Shown here: piece after piece, positions 1 through 8,000 of the stretch
Layout: every line of letters starts with the position of its first letter
Position numbering within the stretch: the first letter of the stretch is position 1
Origin: an uncultured Asticcacaulis sp.
GTDB lineage: Bacteria; Pseudomonadota; Alphaproteobacteria; Caulobacterales; Caulobacteraceae
Length of the DNA stretch: 11,730 bases
Reading direction: 5' to 3'
Assembly: GCA_946480125.1 (NCBI GenBank)
Contig: CAMLIY010000083.1
Location: 1 to 11,730 of the forward strand
The notes under the pieces: model-generated
The model's database searches: none
The model's input: the letters and a program-made list of their open reading frames with translations, nothing else
Told to the model about the DNA's origin: nothing
Translations under genes and position numbers: made by a program

Positions 1-939
1 ATCGCCCTGGCCGGTCACTGGTTCGACCGCAAGGGCCTGCATGACAATACCGACGGCGTGGTGTCGTTCAGCGATGTTGTTTATTTTACCGCCATCACCG
101 TCACCACGGTCGGTTATGGCGACATCACGCCGGTCACTGACCGGGCCCGCATGTTCGACACCTTCGTGGTCACGCCGGTACGGCTTTTTATATGGATAAT
201 TTTCTTCGGCACGGCCTATACTCTGGCCCTGAAAAGTACCTGGGAGCAAATCCGGACGCGCATGATACGCAAGGGCCTGAAAGATCATATTATCGTCTAT
301 GGCTATGGATCGACCGGAGAAGCGGCCGTAAGCGAGCTGCTGCGTCAGGGCGCAAAACCGCAAGCCATAGTGGTGGTCGATGAGAACGCCGCCCGCATTG
401 CCCTGGCGATCGAGTGCGGTGTTACCGGCATTGAAGGTGACGCCACAATCAACGCCACGCAGGACGCCGCCTGCATCAAAACCGCCCGCGCCGTGATGGT
501 GGCGACGCACCGCGACGACTCCACCGTCCTGATCGTCCTTAGCGCCCGCCAGATGAACGCGAAAGTGCCAATCAGCGCCACGGTACGCGCCACCGAAAAC
601 GAAGACCTGATCCGCCAGGCCGGCGCCGACAATATCATCAATCCGGTCAGCATGGGCGGCCATCTGCTGGCCCGCGCCTCGGAAGGCCGACACGTCGCCG
701 AATGCATCGCTGATCTGGCTTCGGCCGATGGTCAGGTCGTCATGCGCGAACGGCCGGTGACCGCCCACGAAATCGGCAAGCCTCTGAGTGCGCTCACCAC
801 CGGCATGGGCCTGCGCATTTCACGCGGCAATCATATCCATGGCTATTGGGACCGCGCGGCGCAAAGCCTGAAGGCTGGTGACATCATCGTCGAAATCGCC
901 CGGACGGATGCCACCACTACATCGGGATCGGTACAATAG
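1..939 (+). CDS. Potassium channel protein with RCK (TrkA-N) domain, 5'-truncated by window edge
   Basis: The frame is open from base 1, so the start and the first membrane segments lie outside the window; 312 residues are visible. It should be an inner-membrane K+ channel gated by a cytoplasmic nucleotide- or ion-binding domain. Visible residues 22-41 form the pore helix and selectivity filter (TVGYGD at 36-41). Residues 57-77 are the last transmembrane helix. An RCK Rossmann domain follows: HIIVYGYGSTG at 96-106 is the glycine-rich dinucleotide loop, and VVVDEN ends with the acidic residue after beta-2. The region to about residue 220 continues the RCK N-lobe, and the C-terminal 80 residues resemble a TrkA-C-like lobe. 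The GTG at 58 is not the real start because the pore helix is already under way. The family call is secure; the activating ligand cannot be read from sequence. The gene converges on the minus-strand operon to its right. Confidence 0.93.
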   Translation: MALAGHWFDRKGLHDNTDGVVSFSDVVYFTAITVTTVGYGDITPVTDRARMFDTFVVTPVRLFIWIIFFGTAYTLALKSTWEQIRTRMIRKGLKDHIIVYGYGSTGEAAVSELLRQGAKPQAIVVVDENAARIALAIECGVTGIEGDATINATQDAACIKTARAVMVATHRDDSTVLIVLSARQMNAKVPISATVRATENEDLIRQAGADNIINPVSMGGHLLARASEGRHVAECIADLASADGQVVMRERPVTAHEIGKPLSALTTGMGLRISRGNHIHGYWDRAAQSLKAGDIIVEIARTDATTTSGSVQ

Positions 940-990
940 GTTTGCGCAAAAACCCGCGCCTTAAACGTATTCAGTCAGATTGTGAAATGA

Positions 991-1017
991 CCTCTTCGGG
1001 AGGAACGCCCGAAGAGG
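991..1017. terminator. Perfect 10-bp hairpin, possible bidirectional terminator
   Basis: CCTCTTCGGG (991-1000) and CCCGAAGAGG (1008-1017) are exact reverse complements around a 7-base loop. The hairpin lies 51 bases after the channel stop and about 100 bases after the stop of the convergent minus-strand gene, where a shared terminator is expected. There is no clear T-run on either side, so this is not a textbook intrinsic terminator; it could instead be a transcript-stabilising stem. I see no gene in the rest of 940-1116. Confidence 0.5.
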
Positions 1018-1116
1018 AAATATCGCGTTGATCTGGGACCGCTCCTTAAAGAGGACATTCGACCAGGTCTGAACGGCCAAATCAAGACCGCATTTTTGTA
1101 CCCATTAGCCTTATCT

Positions 1117-1665
1117 CTATCTCGGCCTCAACTCTGAGCCAGGTTTGTCGGCACTTGCAGCAATACCTTCCCAATATTGTTCGGATTCAATGTCGCAGTG
1201 CATTTCTGGTGAGCGCTGATGTGCCACACGGATAGGGCCAATGTATGAACCGCAATCCACCACCTTACCCGGAACACCGCTTCCAATTACGGTCACCAGA
1301 ACTATAGGCTCCCCCTCGACCGTCTTGGACAATTTTTTTGTATCAATTGCAGCCGCGTAGAGATGCACCCGACGCAAATTCGCTGCGTAGACCCATGTTT
1401 CCTGGCCCAGGACTACGCGGTGAAGGGAGTCGGCTTCACTCGTGAAACCCGGTTTGGCGTGGCCGTAATAATAGGCATCGACGGTCAGCCCCTCAGAACT
1501 TTTGAGCGCGAGTTCGGCTTTAGGAGACATCCGCAGGACCAGATCGAAAGCATAGGCTCCATCCTTTGGCTTTGGATTATGAATGGCTTCTACCACGTCG
1601 CATTGCATGAGTCCGATCGCCAGTGGCACAAGCAACAGAAGCTTTGCAAACAAGTTAAGTTTCAT
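1117..1665 (-). CDS. Small exported (possibly lipo-) protein of unknown function
   Basis: A protein of 182 residues that I do not recognise. The ATG at 1665 is chosen because GGAGG (1671-1675 on the complement) lies 5 bases upstream of it; an upstream in-frame codon at 1692 would add nine residues and lacks this support. Residues 1-21 form a signal peptide: Lys at 2 and 8, then the hydrophobic stretch LLLLVPLAIGL. Cys22 follows LMQ, which resembles a lipobox but has Gln at -1, where Gly, Ala or Ser is usual. Cleavage by signal peptidase I after VEA (25-27) is the alternative. The mature part has two further cysteines (138 and 157) that could form a disulfide. The gene begins 35 bases after the ABC permease stop on the same strand and is very likely co-transcribed with it, so it may be an accessory of that transporter. 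This role is inferred from position only. Confidence 0.72.
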   Translation of the reverse strand: MKLNLFAKLLLLVPLAIGLMQCDVVEAIHNPKPKDGAYAFDLVLRMSPKAELALKSSEGLTVDAYYYGHAKPGFTSEADSLHRVVLGQETWVYAANLRRVHLYAAAIDTKKLSKTVEGEPIVLVTVIGSGVPGKVVDCGSYIGPIRVAHQRSPEMHCDIESEQYWEGIAASADKPGSELRPR

Positions 1666-1700
1666 GTCGTCCTCCAAAATCCGTAGTCGCAAGGAACACC

Positions 1701-4151
1701 TTACTCATGGCGTAAAGCCTTACCAGGCTCGGCATTGGCTGCGGCTAAGGCCACGCTGGCTACCGTCAAGAGTGCAATCAGCAATGCGGCAATAGAAGCT
1801 GCCGGAAAAACCCACAGGGGCATGGCGATCGCATCGTCGAACTGGACCAGCCAGCGCTGAAGGAGGGTCCAACCCAGCGGCCAGGCGAGCAGGCTGGCAA
1901 TGACGACAGGTCGAACGATTTGCACAAGAAGCAGGCTGACAATTTGTCCGCGCGATGCCCCAAGCACCTTGCGCATGCCGATTTCATGCACGCGCCGGCC
2001 GCTGTTGAAGGCCGCCATACCGTAAAGACCGATACAACCGATCAAGGCAGCCATGCCTGTTCCGATGCTGAACAAATGGCTGCGGTCGCGCTCCGGTTTG
2101 TAATAGCTATCAAGGTTGGCGGCAGCGGTGATAGCATCGAAGGGGACGCCAGGAATGACCTGCCGCCACACTTTTTCCAGGGCCTGGCGCATGGCGGCTT
2201 CCCCCATGCCCTGATAACGCACCATGGTGACGCCATACTGGATCTGGGAGTCGAAAAGGTAAAGCCTGGGCGGTATTGCCTCATTGGGGCTTTCGAAGCG
2301 CATGTCATCGACGACACCAACGATCCGCACCAGACCATCACTATCGTTATTAATATTAGCCATCTGACCGACAGCAGCCTGGGGTGATGCAAAGCCCATG
2401 ACCCTGGCGGCGCGTCGACTGATGACGACGCTCGTCACATGGCCCCTTGTTGCACCGTCGGGTACATCTCGAAACTGATCTTCGCCGTGGTGCGGGTCAA
2501 AGCGCCGGCCAGCCAGTAATTGTGTGCCCAGCATCTGAAAGTAGTCCGGTCCGATAATCGAGGTTTTGAGATTGAGAGCCAGGGCCGGCTCGTCACTTTG
2601 TCCCGGCCGGGAAACCCTTGAAAACCCGCCGAGGCCCAGGCCTGGCCCAGGAATCGCATTGCCGGATGCGGCGTCACGTACCGCAGGTAAATTGCGCAGG
2701 GCCGAGATAAACGCTACGCGCTGGGTCGGCGTCACGGCAGGGTTACGCGTCGCGTTGACGATCATCAGGTTATCGCGCTTAAAACCGAGATCGGCCGTCT
2801 GAAGATGACGGATTTGCAGCGTTAAACCCGCCATCAGGATGAATGTCGTGACAACGATGATGAATTGCAGCATGGCAAGGCCGGTACGCAACCATCCTGC
2901 CACGCGCCCGCCACCTGGCATGCGACTGGACGCCAGCACCTGGGCCGGTTTGAATGCGGACAGCACAAAGGCGGGATAGAGTGCCGAAATCAGGCCGGCC
3001 ACCATGACGCAGCCGAATAACCCCGCCAGCCATACGGCATCGGAGCGGTAATCGAGCGCCAGGGACAGGCCGCCCGCGGCATTGATAAGCGGCAGGCTCA
3101 ACTCCACGGCCGACAACGCCATCAGGAAGGCTAGCAGCAGGACCGGTATCGCCTCCACGAGGAATTGCAGGCGCAGGGTGAACGGAGAGGCTCCCAGGGT
3201 CTTGCGTACCGCAACTTCGCGCGCCCGCAGCCCCGCGCGTGCAGTCGCCAGATTGACGTAATTGATCAACGCCAGCACCAGGGCCAAAACCCCAACCGAC
3301 CCTAAGGCGGTGATCGCCGTTTTCAGCTTTGGACTGATCAGATGCGCGTTGGCTAACGGCACAAGCGACAGTTCGAGGACTTTGTGCGGAGTGAGGTCGC
3401 CGAAGGTGGTGCCAGCCTGGCGGTCAGTAAAAGCCGGTATCTGAGCGGAGAAGGCCGCCGCTTCGGCCGGGTTGCGGAACTTCAGATAGGACTTTGTTTG
3501 CACCACGCCCCATTGGTGCCACATGCCCCCTAACGCGGCGCGTTCTGGGGTCAGGCGACGCAGCATATCCAGCTGCATGTCGCTGTTTTTTGGCAGATCG
3601 GCGATCACCGCACTGACCGTATAGGTCTTGTCACCTTCTTCATCGCTAACCATAAGATTGCGCCCAACGGCATCGATCGTGCCGAAATATTTGCGCGCGA
3701 TGGTGGCGCTCAGCACGATATGCGACGGGTCGGCCAGCGCGCCGGCTTTACTCCCGCGCAGGACAGGGGCCCTGAAAAAGCTCAGAAAATTGGCGTCAAC
3801 CAGTTCCATGCGTTCGTTAAAAACATCGGTTTCACGATGCACGATAGCGTCTTCAGCCATGGCACGGGTGCCATCAATTTGCGGATAGGCAGACTGAATT
3901 TCTTCCAGAAGGCCGCCCATCGTAGACATGACCAGATCATCGGGTATGCCGGGCACATGAAGACGAACACCCATATCATAGATATGTGGCCGCTCCGGAC
4001 TCCAAGTCTCGTAGCTGGTCTCAAAGCGATACAACAGGCTGAGAGTGATGAAGACCGCTATACCGAAGCTCAAGCCCAGCAGGGTCAGCACGGCATAGAG
4101 CGGATAACGCCTGAAAGATCGCCAAAAGGTCAGAAAGGCAGCGCCCAGCAT
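1701..4151 (-). CDS. ABC transporter permease, tandem FtsX/MacB-type (two MacB_PCD + FtsX units)
   Basis: An 816-residue inner-membrane permease of the type VII (MacB/LolCE-like mechanotransmission) ABC class. TM1 is at about 18-42, followed by a periplasmic MacB_PCD-like domain (45-270). Three helices (about 278-300, 331-357, 372-397) make the first FtsX unit. A second unit repeats the plan: TM at about 420-444, periplasmic domain 455-690, helices at about 692-714, 740-765 and 778-805. The ATPase-coupling motif appears twice, as REVAVRKTLGAS (311-322) and HEIGMRKVLGAS (722-733), and the end PGKALRHE is typical of the family. The ATG at 4151 is preferred over the GTG at 4154 because AGAG then sits at normal ribosome-binding spacing. 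There is no nucleotide-binding subunit in this protein or next to it, so the ATPase must come from elsewhere. It is the first gene of an operon with the small exported protein downstream. The substrate is unknown; family members act on lipoproteins, peptides or antimicrobials. Confidence 0.92.
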   Translation of the reverse strand: MLGAAFLTFWRSFRRYPLYAVLTLLGLSFGIAVFITLSLLYRFETSYETWSPERPHIYDMGVRLHVPGIPDDLVMSTMGGLLEEIQSAYPQIDGTRAMAEDAIVHRETDVFNERMELVDANFLSFFRAPVLRGSKAGALADPSHIVLSATIARKYFGTIDAVGRNLMVSDEEGDKTYTVSAVIADLPKNSDMQLDMLRRLTPERAALGGMWHQWGVVQTKSYLKFRNPAEAAAFSAQIPAFTDRQAGTTFGDLTPHKVLELSLVPLANAHLISPKLKTAITALGSVGVLALVLALINYVNLATARAGLRAREVAVRKTLGASPFTLRLQFLVEAIPVLLLAFLMALSAVELSLPLINAAGGLSLALDYRSDAVWLAGLFGCVMVAGLISALYPAFVLSAFKPAQVLASSRMPGGGRVAGWLRTGLAMLQFIIVVTTFILMAGLTLQIRHLQTADLGFKRDNLMIVNATRNPAVTPTQRVAFISALRNLPAVRDAASGNAIPGPGLGLGGFSRVSRPGQSDEPALALNLKTSIIGPDYFQMLGTQLLAGRRFDPHHGEDQFRDVPDGATRGHVTSVVISRRAARVMGFASPQAAVGQMANINNDSDGLVRIVGVVDDMRFESPNEAIPPRLYLFDSQIQYGVTMVRYQGMGEAAMRQALEKVWRQVIPGVPFDAITAAANLDSYYKPERDRSHLFSIGTGMAALIGCIGLYGMAAFNSGRRVHEIGMRKVLGASRGQIVSLLLVQIVRPVVIASLLAWPLGWTLLQRWLVQFDDAIAMPLWVFPAASIAALLIALLTVASVALAAANAEPGKALRHE

Positions 4152-4519
4152 CACAGCTCTTTATCTACGAGTGTGGGTAACGAGACCCGTCATTGGCAAT
4201 CGAAGCTTTCGGCGCCAGGCTGTCATCGAAGAACAGACTCTGGCGATATATAGAGCGGCCATTGGAGATCCCTGAGACTTGTCAATGATCGTGTAGTTTA
4301 ACATAATCGGTGACAATTTATAAACATTTGATTTTATAGGTTTTATTAAAATTCTAAGGCTAAATTAGTTGCGAAAAAAACTGATTGTGTTCGAAATCGT
4401 ACATCTGAAGAAATGCCTGATTTGGCCGACTTTTGCCCAATCGTTATGGTGGATCATATTTGCGGAGCGCTGCTCCCTATGTCACAACTTTAATGCTTCT
4501 TAATCAGGGAGAACCAGTC
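4152..4519. promoter_or_regulatory. Divergent AT-rich intergenic region between permease and reductase genes
   Basis: No credible gene lies here. Bases 4321-4380 contain only 12 G or C in 60, far below the flanking genes, and a 7-A tract lies at 4374-4380. The region must carry the promoters for the minus-strand permease operon and the plus-strand reductase gene. On the plus strand, TTGCCC (4433) followed 17 bases later by ATATTT is a weak promoter-like pair. I found no convincing sigma-70-type pair on the minus strand. One GACTC (CcrM-type) site is at 4236-4240. Confidence 0.55.
4464..4511 (+). promoter_or_regulatory. Possible leader structure masking the ribosome-binding site
   Basis: The ribosome-binding site AGGGAG (4506-4511) of the reductase gene is exactly complementary to CTCCCT at 4473-4478. 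That upstream arm overlaps a second small hairpin, GGAGC (4464-4468) with GCTCC (4472-4476), so the two pairings exclude each other. This could tune translation, but 6-bp and 5-bp pairings arise easily by chance, and whether the transcript starts upstream of 4464 is unknown. Confidence 0.25.
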
Positions 4520-5065
4520 ATGGGCAAACTTATCCTTGGAATGAATGTGTCGCTCGATGGCTATGTCGACGATCTCGCGGGCGGCCTGGTCATGGGACCG
4601 CCAGGTCCGGACGTGTTTAATTACTGGATAGAGACGGTGCGCGATCAGGCCGCCGTCGTGTACGGTCGGCGCATGTATGACGTTATGCGCTACTGGGATG
4701 AAGACCACCCGGAATGGGATACGCCCCTGCGCGAATTTGCCACCGTCTGGCGCAAGCTGCCCAAATGGGTTGTCTCAGGCACACTTTCCAGCGTCGGCCC
4801 GAACGCCAGGCTGATCTCCGGCGATATCGAAACCCAGGTGCGCGCGCTAAAGGCAAGCGTTGAGGGCACAATCAGCGTCTCCGGCCCCGAAATCGCCGGC
4901 CTGATGACCCGGCTGGGCCTGATAGATGAATACCATCTTATTATGCGACCGTTTGTTCTGGGCACAGGCAAGCCATTTTTCCATGCGGCCAGACCTCCCC
5001 TTCGCCTTGTTTCGAGCGCACTGATTGACGCAGAAACGGTTCATCTCGTCTATGTCCCGGCCTGA
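4520..5065 (+). CDS. RibD C-terminal-domain / dihydrofolate-reductase-like family protein
   Basis: A 181-residue soluble cytoplasmic protein covering one complete RibD_C/DHFR-like domain, similar in layout to the stand-alone YyaP/YwjB-type proteins. Seen: an N-terminal beta strand with MNVSLDGYVDD (8-18), GRRMYDVMRYW (49-59) at the usual cofactor-site helix, KWVVSGTL (82-89), ISVSGPEIAGLM (118-129) forming the glycine-containing nucleotide-binding strand and helix, then GLIDEYHLIMRPFVLGTGKPFF (133-154), typical of the family. It probably binds NAD(P)H and reduces a small substrate; which one is not known for these stand-alone members, so true dihydrofolate reductase activity should not be assumed. 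The ATG at 4520 follows AGGGAG at good spacing; the longer frame from TTG 4433 adds 29 atypical residues. It is monocistronic and ends 4 bases from the convergent YdbH-family stop. Confidence 0.88.
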   Translation: MGKLILGMNVSLDGYVDDLAGGLVMGPPGPDVFNYWIETVRDQAAVVYGRRMYDVMRYWDEDHPEWDTPLREFATVWRKLPKWVVSGTLSSVGPNARLISGDIETQVRALKASVEGTISVSGPEIAGLMTRLGLIDEYHLIMRPFVLGTGKPFFHAARPPLRLVSSALIDAETVHLVYVPA

Positions 5066-5069
5066 GTGC

Positions 5070-8000
5070 CTACGGCTTCGGTTTCTGCGCCGTATTTGAA
5101 TAAAAAGCTGCCAGATCATTCAGCACTTCATCGAGATTGACCGGGACTTCGAGATAAAGCTCGACCGGCGTTTTCGACGGCAGCTTGATCGGCTTCTGCA
5201 TCCATTTGCCGCTGATATAATCGATCAGGCTGATGGTCGCCTTCTGTTTTTGCGGCGGGTCGTAATAGCCCTTGATATGGAAATTGATATCGAGAAGGCC
5301 ACCGTCGATCGAATTCAGGCGGGCATCGATCTGATCATAAGCGACATGCTCCATCGCCTGGAAAGCCAGGTCCTGAAACGGATTGAAGTTCGGATCGGCC
5401 ACGGCCGCCGCTTCGGCGTTTTTGCTGGCAATGGCGGCGGTAGCCGGCGGTGCATTTGTCGTCACCGAACCGGTGGCGGTATTCACCTCGGTCACCGCCG
5501 TACGGTAGATCGAAATCTGGCCGGGCGCATCTGAGGTCATCGTGCCGTTGGTGAAGGCAATATGGCCCTGAGCGTATGAAAACGGCAGGTGGCCGCTCAG
5601 ATGGCCTCGGAAACTCATGCTGCTGTTCAGATCGGAAGCGGCAATGACCTTGCCAAAATCAAGCCCGTCAAAGGCCAGAACCCCGTTGATCGGCGTTTTG
5701 CCATCAAAATAAAGCGTGGTCGGCTCCAGCCGGACCGATCCGCCAGGGCTCATCACCGAGGCGCTCTCAAGCGCCATATGGTCACCCAGTATTTGCAGGC
5801 TGAGATCAAGATCGGTCAGGGGCACGCCAAGTTTTGTCTGGGCCAGGTGAATTTTCTGACCCGGCGCCGTATGCAGCGGCGACAGGGAATCAAAGACAAT
5901 CTGCCCGGTCAGGCCTTGAGATGGGCCGGTAGCGCCAAAAAAACTCATGCCCACGCCATAAGGCGCTTTTTCGGTAGCGGCGACGAAATCGCTGACACCG
6001 ATATTGAGCACACCGCCGCTCGAACTTGTGGTTTTCGTCCAGTTGAACGCGCCGTCGAAGCTCATGGGGCCGGTGACATCACGGCTGAATATGGCGGCGA
6101 CCAGCGGTGACAGATAGACGGGTTGCAGGCCTTCCGGCTTGAAATTCAGGTCGAGCGTCTTGACCGACAAACTGCCGGCGCCGGAAGCTATATCGCTGTC
6201 TAGATTGATGGCGGCGATGCGCAGGGGTTTGCCATCCGTACCCTTAATCGAAGGGGTGGCGGCGAAGAAGCGGCCGGTTGTCGCCTTGCGGTCCTGTTCG
6301 ATCGCGCCATCGATCAGCAGCGGATTGAAACGCGTTTCCGCTTCGGGCACACCATCGGTCAGGGTGGCGCCGGCGAGCTTCGCCTTGTAACCCAGGCCGT
6401 CACCCAGGCTATAGGCCTGGAAATCACCCTGCCCGCCATTGAGCCTGACGATGACATTGGGCGCGGTCAGGCCAAGATCGCGGTAAGCGCCTGTGACGCG
6501 CCAGCCTTGCGGCGTATAGGCGAGGAACGACTTGCCGCTCTGGACGATATTGCCCGACAGGCCGGTCAATTGATCGCCGATCTGCGCCGAGCCGGCGGTG
6601 AAGCGGGCCTGATCCGCCAGAGTGACATTGAAGCCGCCGCCCGGCAGGGTGTTGAAGCGGCCATGTCCATCGATCTTGGCGCCTTGCAGCGGATCGAAAT
6701 CGAACTGTGCCGCCAGGGTGTAGCCGCCGGCGAGCATGCCCTTGTCGTCAATGGCCAGGCCATCGAGTGCCAGCGCCACCTGCGGCAGGTCCGGACCTGT
6801 GAGCGATATGCCGGCCGCGCCACCCTGCCCTGTTGCGAACAGGGGCCTTGAACCATGCGGCGCCAGGGTCACCTTGCCGCCGCCATTGAGCGCCGCCTCA
6901 GCCCTTTGTACGCGAATATCCATCTGCGCCGGGGTATCGGCATCGCCGTGCAGATTAAGGTTCAGCCCCTTGACGCTCAGGGCGAAACGCTGAAAGGCCT
7001 GGTCAAGCGTAATGATAGCGTCGGCCGGCAGAGGATCTGGCGCGCCGGGGATCGGCGGCTTGTCAGCGGCCTCGCTACGGGCAGCGACACGATCCTTGGC
7101 CATTGGCGCCAGGCCGCCGTAATGGCCGCGCTCTGAGCGGATATCGCTTTTTACCATTATGTTCCACGGCCCGGCATCGGCACCGGCCTGGGCGCCGCCA
7201 GTGAGCGACAGCGTGGTCTGGTCGAGCGACAGGTCAGGCCCTTGCGCCAGGTGACCGATCGTCATAAAGCCGGTAAAGTTGGCTTTCGCGCCATCGGCAT
7301 CGGAAGCCATCGACAATTCGTTGAGATTAAGACGTGCGGCCTGAACCACGACATCGCCCTGTTTGAACCGCCCGGCCTCGCCGGTCATTGGGCCACTAAG
7401 ATTAAAGGCCAGGCCCGTTTCGCTGGAGAAGCCGGTATTGAGAGTCAGATCATCGCCAGCGAGGCGCAGCGTTTCGGCCTGCAGATCGCCCGATTGCAAA
7501 CGATCAGTACGGGCTGACACCTGGGCCTTGCCGGCATAGGCAGCCCCCTTTTCCGTGGTCTTGAGAGCGCCATCCAAGCGTATCTGCGTCTCGAAAACAT
7601 CGGCCTGGGTGGCCTCGCTGACCACCTCATCGCCCGTCAGGGTGATGGCCGCATCCATCGCGCCGCTGAAGGCTTCGTACATGGATGTTTTTTGCGACTT
7701 TGAATGGCGATATGGCAGGTGGCTGTCGAGATCGAGCACCACATTCTGCGCATGGAAGCGCTGCTCCTCAGCGCCAATCGTTTCGACCAGGTTGCCACCG
7801 CCCCTGACCGTCCAGTTGTCGCCAACCAGATGCGCCTTGACCTGCAACTGGTCACCGTTATTGCCGGTATTGACCGAACGCGCGGTTATCCGGCCGTCGT
7901 GCAGGTCGCCGGTGCCGAGCGTACCGGTCAGGTGCGTGGCCGGCAGTTTCAGGTCCAGCCTGGTAAGCAGGCCGTTGCGCACGCTCAAGCCCCCATGACC

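Noticed and set aside
58..939. GTG at 58 as the start of the potassium channel
   Set aside because: The frame is open to base 1, and the sequence before and at this point is already part of the pore region; the gene is cut by the window edge.
4433..4519. Extended reductase start at TTG 4433
   Set aside because: The extra 29 residues do not fit the family, which begins directly with the first strand, and the ATG at 4520 has a good ribosome-binding site.
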